Shown piece by piece: positions 43,935-55,833 of a stretch of DNA of 64,000 nucleotides (the stretch's first letter is position 1; every line of letters begins with the position of its first letter). Under the pieces are notes generated by a model. That model had not been told where the DNA came from, searched no databases, and worked only from the letters and a program-made list of their open reading frames with translations. This DNA comes from Asterionellopsis glacialis. Taxonomy: Eukaryota; Bacillariophyta; Plagiogrammaphyceae; Rhaphoneidales; Asterionellopsidaceae. The stretch covers positions 1 to 64,000 of the forward strand of contig WKLE02000147.1 in assembly GCA_014885115.2 (NCBI GenBank), read 5' to 3'. A program made the translations under genes and the position numbers.

Positions 43935-45111
43935 TCATATTTCCAACATGTTAGGTACAACGACCATGAAAACTGTTTGCCATATAGCTTGAGCTGCACG
44001 CGGAGTCACACCACGGAAAAGACCCCGGTATCCCTGCTCTTCCACCATGTCTGCTACATATTGGTTCACCTTATTCACAGGTTTGCCGTTACTTACATCA
44101 CGTTGCATCAATGCTCGGATCGTTTCAATTGGAGTATTCCAACAACTTCCGACACCACCTATAACTCCAGAGGCAATTTCTCCAGCGATCCCATATTGTG
44201 ATAATTTCAAAGTAGATCTGCAAATTTCAGTAAATGCACTTCGACTTGCCCAGTTGGTAGACTGTCTTATTGCCATGGGGCGAATACCTGCAAACATTCC
44301 TACTATTCCCTTTTCCTGCACAATACGTTTTGTCACAGTCCATGTGTTTTCATTCTGCCCACCTTCTGTTCCTTGTCTTTTTTTGCTATTGATGTTCAAA
44401 CTTGTAAATACCATTGCCGCGGGAGTCATGACGACAGACTGCGCTGCACCACCTACAAGACCTGCTGCAAGAGATGCTTGTGTTCTAGAGGCGCCCATTC
44501 GCGACATGTATTTTTTGGTAGTTGCAGAAGCAAGCATGAATATTGCACCAAGTAATGCACCCTCAACTGTACGCGAAGGTGTTCCAGTCCATAAACCAAA
44601 GAAACCTTTTTCTTCCACAATATTCCTATAGGCTGCAATCGGCCCATCTAAGGTTACTGTAACTCTACACTTGATTGATTCAAGTGGCGTCGCACCCGAC
44701 AAATCAGATGCTACACGAAGAAATGCACCACGAAGAATGTTTTTAGTTAGGCCAGAATTCTTTTGTTTTTGATGGTGTTTTTGAGAAAGAGCAACAACAT
44801 TCAGTGAGATCAGAATAGTTCGCAAATGGTTACAATTAAAAGCAGACATTATCACTTACAGCGGAGCAATGCTGCACTTTATGATAATCGTCTTCATCAC
44901 CATATTCATCTTTTAAGAATTCTAGTGGCTTTGGAAGATCATACTGGTACAATTGTGGTGCTGACTTGATAGATGGTGAAACTCTGGATCTTGAATTCAA
45001 AAGATTCGACTGAACAGTAAACTGATTAAAATTGGCCCTTCTTGATGCAAATGATGGCTCTATGAGAAGAAGAATAAAAGCTACGACAGGAGTTGAAATG
45101 ACAAAGAACAT
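43935..45111 (-). CDS. Mitochondrial carrier family protein with signal-like N-terminus
   Basis: Two exons are inferred, 45111-44860 and 44759-43935, with a 100-nt GT-AG intron (44760-44859) in phase 0, giving 358 residues. Three carrier repeats are visible. Repeat 1 has PLESIK and repeat 3 has PIETIR (the Px[D/E]xx[K/R] signature), while repeat 2 has a degenerate PAAMVF. Each repeat also carries the EKGxxGLWxG or EQGYRGLFRG block. Carriers of this family exchange metabolites or nucleotides across organelle membranes; the substrate is unknown. The chosen start at 45111 gives MFFVISTPVVAFILLLIEPS, a hydrophobic leader followed by a basic stretch. That looks like an ER signal peptide and, in diatoms, could be the first part of a complex-plastid targeting presequence. 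The upstream frame is open to 45321 but looks non-coding. The acceptor site has a weak pyrimidine tract, so the junction is moderately sure. Confidence 0.8.
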
Positions 45112-45385
45112 GATGTGATGAGAAATATAGAAATTAAACTGCCAGTAACTATATGCTGAACTCGCACGACACTGGCAAGTTTGTGGTCTTGTGATGAGTG
45201 AATTTGCTTTGTTATTATTGCGAGAGACAAAGTTGCATTCTTCTTGCAAATCCAGAAAATTGCAGATTGTCATCGGAATCCTAGGAAACTTCGAAATTCC
45301 GGAAGCACAACGAAGTATCACGAAAACGCGAGATCTGTACTGAGAACCTGAAGATCAAAAGAAAACTTTTCGTTTTAATTGATTA
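45112..45385. other. Upstream region of the carrier gene
   Basis: The region upstream of the carrier gene, up to the start of the tandem repeats. Nothing else was recognised. Confidence 0.3.
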
Positions 45386-46740
45386 ATGACTGTAGAATAG
45401 ATACCAATCGTTCCTGTACAGAAGATAGAAATCATTATAGATTTTTTTAGTTATTACTGAATCGCACCAACCGAAAGAAGTTTTTGTTTTATATTTTGGT
45501 GAATCAATGTAGAAAAGTATTAATTTGTTGTGTACATGTGACAGATGAACTGATTGTTTTTTATTATGAAAACTTGAGAAAGAATCACGAACCAAAAAAA
45601 TTTTCGTTTCATTTGATTTTTAGCCCCTGTAGAATAGATATTAAATACCAATCATTCTCGTGGAGTAGTTTGCGAAAGTACCAGGTAAAGGAGTTATTAG
45701 TGGACCACACCAAATTCCTACCTCCGTCTCCCAAACCCACCTCGCTACAAAGCGCACATGCGCGGGATAAGGGCGGGAAAAATTTAGTTGGCTGACCCAG
45801 TAAAATTTTAGTACCAGCATTGGTCGATGAAATATCCTACCAGGTACCTGGTAAAGTTCCCGAAAGTTATACGGAAGTAAAACAAGCCAATGCTATCCGC
45901 AGAGACAAAATTTTACTGGGTCTCCCTCCATCGCACTCATTCTATTCGGAACTCGAAATCCGTTGATCGAAGTTTACAGCTTGTTGCCAAAACAAGCTAG
46001 ATTGTTCTTTTTCTCCCTCCTGCCCGCATGCTTGGGATGTGAATTTCACCTCACGGTGAAGGCAAATTTCAAATACGTAGGTAGAAGAACCAAATCAATT
46101 AATGAAATTAATAGCTTGTATCTAGCACCAACATATGAAGTAATCCAACCTGTTTTTTGCTCCAGTGTGAAAATGTGAAAAAAAATATAAGGTGTACATC
46201 TGTCTGTGCCCAAAAAGCAAAAACTACAACCCACCTACAACCCCAAATTATAACAAACCACCCCACTCCACCTGACAGTAAAATAACTCTGGCCATTCTA
46301 TTGTATGGTGGAGTTACAGAAGATAGAAAGAATTATAGATTGTTTTAGTTACTGACTTCAGAAAGAATTTCACTAACCAAAAGAAGAATTTTGGTTTGTT
46401 TTGTCAATCACTGTAGAAGAAGTACCAATTTTTTGTGTATATGTCACAGAAGAACTTATTTTTTTTTATTGCTAGCTTGGATAAAAAATACCAACTTGGA
46501 GAAGTTTTTGATTTTATTTGATTAGCCACTGTAGAGTAGATGCCAATTGTTCAGATACAAAAGATAAAAAGAATTATACATTGTTTTACTCTGGGCAGTT
46601 ACTAACTTTAAAAAGAAATACTGACCAAAAGAAGTTTTTTGGTTAGTTTGGGTCATTTTCTATGGAGCTAATACCAATATGTTATGTGTATGGGATAGAA
46701 ACAAATGATTATTTTTAGTTACTAACTTGAAAAAGTTTCT
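45386..46740. repeat. Degenerate tandem repeats of about 120 bp, interrupted
   Basis: A recurring AT-rich unit with anchor phrases ctgtagaatagataccaat, agatagaaagaattatag and gttttagttactaactt, followed by an accaaaagaagttttt-like end. Anchors recur near 45391, 45510 and 45628, then again near 46300 (partial), 46410, 46530 and 46659, a spacing of about 118-129 bases. The array is split by about 640 bases of unrelated sequence (about 45660-46295) that includes the 45794-45922 inverted repeat. No coding capacity is evident. Confidence 0.7.
45794..45922. repeat. Fold-back: 16-bp perfect inverted repeat
   Basis: GACCCAGTAAAATTTT at 45794-45809 is the exact reverse complement of AAAATTTTACTGGGTC at 45907-45922. 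Inside, AGCATTGG and CCAATGCT pair again, and TACCAGGTACCTGGTA (45838-45853) is itself palindromic. The block lies in the sequence that interrupts the 120-bp tandem array. It may be a fold-back transposon remnant. Confidence 0.75.
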
Positions 46741-49700
46741 TCAGATTTTCTTCAAAGAAACTTCTAAAAGATTTCTATCCCTAAGTGAAGAAATATTTTT
46801 GATATTCAGGTTCTCAATACAGATCTTGTGCCTTTGTGATACTTCAATGTACTTCCAGAATTTCAAAGTTTCCTGGGATTCCCTGGAAAATGGACGCATT
46901 GGGCGCACTCTTATACCTCAAACGGGCCCACTAGGATGCTCGTTTTTCCTGATAATTTTTTACTTCTCTTGTGTAGAAATAGGTATTGAAATGTACAGAA
47001 ATAATAAATTTAGTTGATAAAAATGGGGGCCTCAACATGCCCCTTGTTCTCAGCCATCTAATCATGAAACATGTGGAAGAATCTGCTCCTTAAATAATTT
47101 TTTTCTGAGGTCACATGAGCAAGACTTTTGAAGTAAAAATTTCCAACATGGACAGTAATACTACACAAGCTTGCACTGAAGATGCTTTGAGCAAGTATGT
47201 GCTATCTACCCCTCTCTCATAGATTGTCTCACTATTTTTTTGTAGCACGGATGGTGTGTTCCCCACCATGGAAATCAAACAGTAGTATCTTTGCACAATA
47301 TATTGGAATAACACATGGTAGCAATATAGCCAAGCACTTTTATGCAGTCTTGTTACTATCATGTATTTATTGCTACTAGAAAACCATGCTGGTGAGTTGT
47401 TATATTTTAAAGTGTCTTGTGCACTAATTTGGGACATTGTTGTGCTGCATTCAATGAAACTTTTTCCTTGGTGATTTTGAGTGTTTGGGAATTCACTGCT
47501 AATGCCTTTTTATTGCAAATTATTTTTTGTTTCTCTAACTACTCCACTTTTTCATTCTGTTAAATTAATTTTTACATACAGCCAGGACTAATTATGAATA
47601 AATTTGGCAAATCTGTTGAAGGATGGAGGTGGATTGTTGTCATTAGAATTAGGATATTATTTGACAAATTATAAAAAGGGATGAGATTGAATTCTTATTT
47701 TATAAAATATCTGATATCTTACATCAGTCTATATTCAACTAATATCAATGAAAAGTTAGAAAGGAAAAGATAGTATCAGAGATGATGGCAAACTCCTGCA
47801 TTCAAAAAAGTAAACCTTAAACTTCTGTGGAGTTGAAAAAAAAGATTTTCTAGTTTGGAACACTAATACTGCAAAAAAATACAACAATCAAACTGTTGGA
47901 GTATCCTGATATTTTATAGAAGTTCTGTTTATATTAAAAAAAATTAGTGCAACATGTAAAATATTATGGTTGCAAATAGGTGCTTACTTGAACCATTGGA
48001 GCCAGCAAAACAAGAAAATAACAACATGTTTTTTTTTTGAATGGTTTGTGGTAAACAAATGTGGAAAGCAAAAGAAACAACAATCAACCTAATGAATATT
48101 TGAAGCCCAAGCATGTTTACAGTTTAATTTCCTACTTTTCTTTTTGTTGTTTCTTTGTTGTGCAATTTGTTTATTGTTACTTTTTCTTAGATTACCATTG
48201 ATTTTGATGTGATGATGATGTCATGATCATTGTCATAATATTCATTTTGATGGTAAAATAAAAATGAAGTAAAATAAATTACACAAAGAGTACTCTACTC
48301 TCTACCTACATCATTTTGCATGGTGAATTCATACCAATTGATACTATCTTATCTAGTTGGTTAGTACATCAACTTGTGACATAATTATTTACTGCAGGCA
48401 CTCAACAGGCATCCCAACATGTCTGTTTTTCTCATTGAAATAGATCAACCCATCACTTATGGAACACAGCTCAATTATGGTAGTTAGCTTGTGTTACTCA
48501 AGGGCAGTGTCCAAGTTAAAAGACAACTTGAATGCTGCAGTTCATAATTTTGACAAACAGTCCTGTCCCATTATTAATAGGGACATTTATGCAAATGATG
48601 AAGGTCACCTTCACCACACCTACCAAATGCAAGAACAAAGATACCAACACTAAGGAAGAATACAAGAGGCACTCACAAGAGGTAACAGAAGAGGAAAAGG
48701 AGTTAGTGCATGATCAGAAGAAGGAGTTCAAGGTCAATGAAAAGAAACCAAAGATGGCAGAACAAGACAACTTTGATGAGGACAATGACAAAAAAATGAT
48801 AACAATGACAACAGTCACACCATGTTGAATAAGAAGCCCATGAAAACAATCATTTTCATGGAAAAGCTTTCCCAATGATGACCACACAAGTGTTGGGGAT
48901 AGCTTGGCATTCAAGCAACAAGCAGCAACAAAGGCAAACGAAGGAAAAGGTGTTGCAGGGGCAATCCAAGAAGAGACGACATCATCTGCAGACAACGACA
49001 GCAAAGAATAGTTGCTGGATTGTAGGTTATTGTCCAGCGACTGACAGGTTCTGCTGCAAGAAACTCTATCCAATAAAATGCTTCCATAAAAGTACACAAA
49101 TAATGATAGTAAAAAGATACTTTTTGATAACTTTATTCTTAATCTTCTTTTTTTCAACCCAGTTCACAACCGGTTCCAGAAAAGTGGTTCAGGACAATAT
49201 CTAGAGGACCTACTGTTACAAGCCTCCGGATTCGCTGAGTGTAGTGGTTGGGTGGAACGTTTGCAGAGGCTTATGACAGTAGATATTCCAATCGAGGGTG
49301 CTGGATGGACCAACAGCTACCGCGACGAAATGCTAGTAAAGTGAAAACGAGTCAGCCGGCGAACTGACCACGAGGTGCCCACAACTGATTGTGAAATGGA
49401 CTCCTAGGACTAAAAGATACAGGAAGGGATCGCAATCTGGAGACGCAAAGACGCTCTAGAGAGAGTCTCTTACATAAGTCCGACGGTAGTCAGAAGTCCA
49501 ATCTACAAGGGATATACTGTGTATGTTTGGGAGATGAAGTCTGGCATTCATACGTACCAAAAGTTGACACCCGCCCAAAAAAGATATCGACGTACTCGTG
49601 TATCTTCTTGTGTTGTCATCGATGGGTAGGACCTTTGGAGAGGGACTGACAAGCAAGATAGCGTTACTTCGTGTGAAAAAATCGTCCAAAGACACGTCAC

Positions 49701-49883
49701 TTTTTCTTCTTGATTTGAGCGAGCTGCGATAATTGCATTGAAAGAACAAGATTGTCAAGCAGGAAGAGGCGTACAACTAGTGCAAAACAATAAGTTACAA
49801 CAGAACAGAGTGAACATATAAATCGACAGGAAGGATTTGCAAATAACGCCAATTGGATCCCTATCTTGATCTGATTTAAAACA
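46741..49883. other. Gene-poor AT-rich stretch
   Basis: About 3.1 kb with no gene I can support. The DNA is AT-rich with many A and T runs and short broken frames. An open frame without a convincing start runs from about 49089 to the TGA at 49342-49344 (phrases NPVHNRFQKSG, YLEDLLLQASGFAE, WVERLQRLM). It may be a decayed gene or transposon piece but matches nothing I know. The last few hundred bases are upstream of the ATP-citrate lyase gene. Confidence 0.4.
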
Positions 49884-52800
49884 ATGTCTGCCAAAGCCGT
49901 ACGCGAATATCATGGCAAGAAGTTGATCGCAAAGTACATCAAGGAATTATCAGATGGGAAACACATTGTAGATGATAGGTCAGTTCTTATCAAGTCGGAC
50001 ACGGACATCAATGGACTTGCTCAAACGGAGAACTGGGTCACTACTACCGAGTTGGTAGTCAAACCAGACCAGTTGATCAAGAGACGTGGCAAAGCTGGTT
50101 TAGTTGGGATTAAACTCGATTGGAAAGGAGTTCAGGAATGGATCGAAGAACGGATGGATAAAGACATACAGGTGCAGTCCTTGACAGGAAAATTGGATCA
50201 TTTCATCGTAGAACCTTTTTTGCCTCACGAGCAATCGGACGAGTATTATATTTGTATCCAAAGTGACCGTGATGGAGAAGAGATATTATTTTATTCCGAG
50301 GGAGGAGTAGATGTTGGTGATGTTGACGCTAAGGCATCAAGAATCCATGTGACTATTGATGACGACGGGCTTACCACTGATCGGATCAAAGAGCTTCTTA
50401 CTGGCGTTCCTGAACATCGCATGGAGTCACTTGCATCTTTTTTGTTGACGCTTTTCAAAGTTTATAGGCTGTTGAACTTTGTTTACATGGAAATCAATCC
50501 TATTGTATACTCAGATGACGGAACGATTGTACCGTTGGATCTTGCAGCCAAGATCGATGATACAGCTGCCTTCCTGAACTCCAGTCAGTGGGGTCATCTT
50601 GACTTTCCTGCCCCATTTGGGCGAAAAGAATTCCCCGAAGAAGCTTACATTCGGGAGTTAGATTCCAAAACAGGTGCATCATTAAAATTGACAATTCTGA
50701 ATCATACAGGGAGAGTTTGGACAATGGTCGCGGGTGGTGGAGCTAGCGTAGTTTATGCCGATACAATTTCCGACCTTGGCTATGGACATGAGTAAGTGGT
50801 CGAACAAACGCTTCATTCCACAGGTACAAATATTTTCTCGCTTTTATCTCATAACATTATGTATCCTTTCGATCCACCAGACTTGCTAATTACGGAGAAT
50901 ATTCTGGAGCACCAAGTACTGAACACACATACGAGTATGCTAAGACTTTGATTGAATTAATGACCAGGGATCGCGACCCTCGTGGGAAAATTTTCATCAT
51001 CGGTGGTGGGATTGCAAATTTCACAGATGTTGCTGCTACGTTTACAGGCCTTATCGAGGCAATCAAAAGTTTTCAGGATGTACTTAAAGCCCATAATGTA
51101 TGTTGCATGCCTAATTTTCACGCCAATTTGATGCCACTGTATTCTTTTGCCTGCTCACACGTCTCTCTTTGTTTATAGATTCAAATTTGGGTCCGTCGTG
51201 CAGGTCCGAATTACCAAGAAGGTTTGCAGATGATGCGAGAAGCTGCGAATGAAACTGGCCTTTCAATCAGGATTTATGGACCTGAAACTTCCATTACAGC
51301 AGTAGTACCCCTAGCACTTGGACTGGCAAACATAGAAGACTTTCCTGAATTCGATGATGAAAGTCATAACGCAAAACCTGCAGCTAAGCAGCCTGTACAA
51401 TCAAAGAAGGCCCCTGTGCCATTTACGCCTCAAGTCGCAGATCATGAAGCGGACCACAAGGTGGAAAACTTCAGTGCCTCAACTCGTTGTGTTGTGTATG
51501 GTTTGCAGCATCGTGCTGTACAGGGTATGCTTGACTTCGATTATATGTGTAAACGTGAAAAACCATCTGTCGCCGCTATGATCTTCCCTTTCTCTTCCAA
51601 CCACTACATAAAGGTGAGTCTTTTTTCATAAAATACAATGCAACACATCATCTAAATAGAATTCATAGCTAACTATGAAAAACCTTTCGTATTAATCACT
51701 GGCCTCTGTGGTTAATGTTAATTCTTTTTCAGTTTTATTGGGGCACAGATGAAGTTTTGGTTCCTGTCTTTCAAAAGATGGAAGAAGCTTTCACGAAACA
51801 CCCCGATGTAACTGTCGTTGTGAACTTCGCGTCATTTCGGTCAGTCTTCACGTCTGTGAATGAGATCCTGACGTATTCTGATCAGATTAAGACGATTGCC
51901 ATTATTGCTGAGGGAGTACCAGAATCTCAGACACGTTTGTTGAACAAGGCTGCTCATGATAAAGGAGTCGGTATCATTGGACCAGCAACAGTCGGTGGTA
52001 TTAAACCTGGTTGTTTCCGTATTGGTAATACAGGGGGCATGCTTGATAATATCGTTTTATCCAAGCTGTATAGGCCTGGTTCAGTTGCCTATGTATCGAA
52101 ATCTGGAGGAATGTCAAACGAGTTGAACAACATTATTAGTCGCAACTCTGATGGAGTGTATGAGGGTTTAGCTATTGGAGGTGATAGATACCCAGGATCT
52201 CGATTTATAGACCATCTACTTCGGTACAATGACAACCCCCAAGTTCACATGCTTGTATTACTTGGGGAGGTTGGAGGAATTGATGAATATGAAATATGTG
52301 AAGCCATGAAAAGTGGTCGCATTAAGAAACCTCTCGTCGCTTGGTGTATTGGAACATGCGCTTCAATCTTTCCCTTCGAGGTACAGTTTGGTCACGCTGG
52401 AGCGCTTGCGAGAGGTGACATGGAGACTGCAAAAGCAAAAAATAAGGCATTAGCAGAAGCCGGAGCTCATGTTCCGAAAAACTTTTTTGAATTTGGCAAC
52501 AAAATCAAGGAAGTATACGATGGTCTGGTAGAATCAGGCTCCTTGGTCCCTGGTCCAGAAGTTGAAGCGCCGAAAGTCCCAATGGTAAGATTTCTTGCGC
52601 AAATACTATTTCATACTGAAGAAGAAAGCCAATCTTACATTTATTTACTTCTCGTCTCGTTTAGGATTACACCTGGGCTAAGCGCCTTGGGCTTGTTAGA
52701 AAACCCGCCAACTTCATTTCTTCTATTTCTGATGACCGTGGCGACGAGCTTCAGTATAGTGGTATGCCCATTAGTGAAGTGTTCGAGAAAGACCTTGGCG

Positions 52801-53492
52801 TTGGAGGGGTTGTATCTCTTCTTTGGTTCCGTCGCCAACTTCCACCCTATGCTACCAAATTCGTTGAAATGATTCTTATGGTAACCGGAGATCATGGTCC
52901 AGCAGTGTCTGGTGCACACAACACCATCGTTTGCGCACGTGCAGGGAAGGACTTGGTATCAAGTCTTACCAGTGGGCTCTTAACCATCGGTCCTCGATTT
53001 GGAGGAGCGCTTGACGACGCAGCAACCATGTTTGCTGAAGCTAGTGATGAAGGAAAGGATGCTGAGCAATTCGTTAAAGATATGCGCCATGCTAATAAAT
53101 TAATTATGGGGATCGGACATCGGATCAAGTCGTTGAGCAACCCTGATAAACGTGTTGAAATCATCAAAAAGTATGCATTAGAAAACTTCAATGATAACAC
53201 AGTTTTAAAGTTCGCTCTTGCGGTAGAACAGGTAACGACGAGAAAGAAGGCCAATCTAATTCTTAACGTTGATGGATGTATTGCTGTCTGTTTTGTTGAC
53301 ATGCTTCGTAGTTGTGGTGCATTTAGCAAAGAAGAAGCTGATGAGTTGGTACAAAATGGATGCTTGAATGGACTTTTCGTCCTTGGGCGCAGCATTGGTT
53401 TTATCGGGCATTACCTTGATCAGAAACGTCTCAAGCAAGGTTTATACAGGCATCCTTGGGATGATATCAGCTACCTTTCTTCCGATCTCTAA
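49884..53492 (+). CDS. ACLY: ATP-citrate lyase (single-chain)
   Basis: Five exons are inferred: 49884-50791, 50881-51097, 51179-51613, 51733-52584 and 52665-53492. Introns are GT-AG of 80-119 nt, and the joined product is 1079 residues, close to the animal enzyme (about 1100). It cleaves citrate with ATP and CoA to acetyl-CoA and oxaloacetate in the cytosol, feeding fatty acid and sterol synthesis. The N-terminal ATP-grasp, citrate-binding part is followed by the CoA-binding and CoA-ligase region, with the phospho-His loop in [19 protein letters not shown]. The C-terminal citrate-synthase-like domain has [13 protein letters not shown] and [14 protein letters not shown]. All junctions restore family continuity (for example [14 protein letters not shown] and [20 protein letters not shown]). 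The order corresponds to the fused animal form rather than the split A and B subunits of plants. Confidence 0.95.
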
Positions 53493-54046
53493 ATCAGAAG
53501 TGGGGTTCCATTCATTTCACAGTTCATGGTTTTGATACTTTAGACGTTTTCACATTAGTTGCAACAGGAAGAAACATCAATCATGTGTCATAGGTTCGAA
53601 ATATAAAGGGTCTTTACAATAAAGATTTATATACTTTATTTTAGGTATAATTTATCCTAAAAGATATGTTGTTGGCGTTATTTTTTTAAAAAGCCTAAAG
53701 CTGTCATGGCTCCACCTGCATCTAATCAACTTTTAAAACTATCTAAAATCCCAACAGAGAAATTCAGTTCCTTTGCGCGACAAGCCGTGTCGGACACCAT
53801 TTCAGAAATCCGGAAATAAATAACATACAATCCGTCCTTTGAGTCAAACAGAAAGCAGAGAAATCCGGATAACTTTTCCCTTGTCAGAAGAAACTGATGA
53901 CGGACAGGATTCCTACAGGAGTGCACTCTGATCGCTGACACCGACTGTCTGTATCCAGCTGTATCCTTAACTCTATTCCTACAGAATTTTGGTAGTGTCT
54001 TGGTCCTGTACACGCAAACAAAAAGCACCCCGAAATCCATGGAGAG
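53493..54046. other. Intergenic region
   Basis: A spacer of 554 bases between two plus-strand genes. An AATAAA lies near 53620, a possible poly-A signal for the ATP-citrate lyase gene. Nothing else was recognised. Confidence 0.4.
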
Positions 54047-54796
54047 ATGCATGGCGGAAGGTTGTCTCTAGAATGTCAAATGTGGGATGAAGGTATCACG
54101 AAGTTAACCATGAACAGCAGTGACGGCAATGCATCCATATATATAAGTGATGTTAAGCAAGGGAAAGACTGGAAGGTCAAGGCAGGAGCTGGAGTGTTAG
54201 TAGGGACAACGATATTTGGAACATTGGCTTTAACTGCTCCTTTTGTTTTCTTGAAGACTCCTTTACCCTACATGGCAACTCCCGGACACAAAATTCGAAA
54301 GGCATTGCAATCTCTTCCATCTTCCAGTCGAACAAAGTTTGTAGATTTAGGAAGTGGTGATGGTGAAGCTGTACTTCAAGCAGTGGCTGTAGGGTATCAG
54401 AAAGTTGTTGGAGTTGAATTGAATAGTTCTTTATGGATTTTTTCAAAATTACGTCTTTGGAGGCAACTATCGTACGGTGACCGACAAAGGACACAATTAC
54501 TAAGAGGAAATTTATTTAATTATAATCTAAACAATACAGATGCTGTACTTGTTTTTGGTGTTAAGCCATTGATGAATCAAATTAGTCAAAAGTTAGCACA
54601 AGAGTGCCGACCAGGAACACATGTTTTGTCGTATAGGTTTCAACTCCCTTTGGCGTCCTCCTCATCATCAGGAACAGCCAGAAATGTTGACAAGACCAAG
54701 CTACTTAATGCCAAAGTTATATATGATGAGGAGGAAATGCGGATTTATCAGTGTTTGGACCCCATGGTGAGCAATACCAATTCGAAACAAGAATAA
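54047..54796 (+). CDS. ATPSCKMT/FAM173-like lysine methyltransferase
   Basis: A 249-residue protein, unspliced, starting at the ATG at 54047. A hydrophobic segment at about residues 46-68 precedes a class I methyltransferase fold. Motif I is FVDLGSGDGEAV (98-109), the SAM-binding loop, followed by VVGVELNSSLW and the aromatic/basic block SKLRLWRQ. FGVKPLMNQISQKL and HVLSYRFQLPL come next. This order matches the FAM173 family, whose animal members ANTKMT and ATPSCKMT methylate lysines of the mitochondrial ADP/ATP carrier and ATP synthase c subunit. An inner-mitochondrial-membrane enzyme is likely; which substrate applies is not visible. An alternative start at a later Met is possible. Confidence 0.82.
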   Translation: MHGGRLSLECQMWDEGITKLTMNSSDGNASIYISDVKQGKDWKVKAGAGVLVGTTIFGTLALTAPFVFLKTPLPYMATPGHKIRKALQSLPSSSRTKFVDLGSGDGEAVLQAVAVGYQKVVGVELNSSLWIFSKLRLWRQLSYGDRQRTQLLRGNLFNYNLNNTDAVLVFGVKPLMNQISQKLAQECRPGTHVLSYRFQLPLASSSSSGTARNVDKTKLLNAKVIYDEEEMRIYQCLDPMVSNTNSKQE

Positions 54797-54929
54797 CATA
54801 TTCAGTCGGGCGATATTTTCCCACGACTCAACGTGATATTGGCGCTGTTAGGAATTCAAATCTCAAGTACAAGAATCGGAACCACCACCAGCAAACCCTT
54901 CCACCACTATCACCCTCCTTTCATACCCC

Positions 54930-55589
54930 ATGGCATCTTCGAACGATATACCTTGGGCATGGATCAAATGCATCGAAGATTTGGTAGATTCAAGTAAGAC
55001 AAATAGTAGTCACATGGATGAACCTCCGTCGCCTCCTGTAGAACTGTTACCATGGCTGTGGTTGTCAGATGAGTTTACTGTTCAACGAGATATTGTCAAA
55101 TTTAAACGAATGGGAATTACCCATGTTCTTTCTTTGAACGGGATGACGCCACACATGTCCAAAATCCTGAAAAGTGATATCGAAGAACAGGGTATAATCC
55201 ACAAACATATCCATAGTGAAGACGAGGAAGGAAATGATATGATTGGAAAGCATTGGGACGAATGTAAATCATACTTGGAAAATGTCCGCAATAATGTTGA
55301 TAATGGACGTGTCGTCGTCCATTGTTTAGCTGGTATAAATCGAACAGGGATAATTGTATGTGCAGCCCAGATGGTCCTGGAACGTACTCCAATTCTTGAC
55401 GTCGTTCGACATTCTCTTGATACAACATGTGGTAGGCTCTTATGGAATCGATCCTTTCAACGTCAACTTTGCATGCTTGCCATGAAGGAGGGTTTGTTGG
55501 GAGAAAAGCCGACAGGATACACTGACGACCCAATAGTTCTGGCACCTCCACCTGTAGCACCAAGAAATGCACTTGACAGGCTTCTCTAA
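54930..55589 (+). CDS. Dual-specificity protein phosphatase
   Basis: A 219-residue protein, unspliced. The catalytic signature is VVVHCLAGINRTG, with the nucleophile Cys132 and the phosphate-binding Arg138. An acidic segment (HSEDEEGND, residues 95-103) stands where the general acid Asp of this family is found. The upstream part LPWLWLSDEFTVQR with MGITHVLSLNG is the typical beginning of a DUSP domain, where a short strand precedes a helix. No kinase-interaction, signal or membrane motif is seen, so this is an atypical DUSP of the cytosol or nucleus. The protein target is unknown. It starts 133 bases after the methyltransferase gene on the same strand, with no sign of a joint function. Confidence 0.87.
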   Translation: MASSNDIPWAWIKCIEDLVDSSKTNSSHMDEPPSPPVELLPWLWLSDEFTVQRDIVKFKRMGITHVLSLNGMTPHMSKILKSDIEEQGIIHKHIHSEDEEGNDMIGKHWDECKSYLENVRNNVDNGRVVVHCLAGINRTGIIVCAAQMVLERTPILDVVRHSLDTTCGRLLWNRSFQRQLCMLAMKEGLLGEKPTGYTDDPIVLAPPPVAPRNALDRLL

Positions 55590-55833
55590 ACTTGACTCAA
55601 GTAACAAGTCACGAACAAGATGTTTAGTGCCTTTCAAACATGTTTACGAGCCATTGCGTTGGATAAACTAAAGCGAAAGGAATTCTAGTAATTATGTAAT
55701 CCTATATTGATTATTATTTGTCTAATACTGCCATGTTCGATTAAAATGTCCCCAAAGACTTTTTCAAATACTTAGCAAAGGCATTGTAAAGAATGACATA
55801 CAATCAAGCGTATTGCATCTTTTTCGTCTTCTT

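Noticed and set aside
48340..48410. A tRNA-like stretch (tctagttggttagtacatcaacttgtgaca)
   Set aside because: It resembles a D-arm and an anticodon stem, but no matching acceptor stem or TTC-box (GGTTCRA) follows at the right distance, so no cloverleaf forms.
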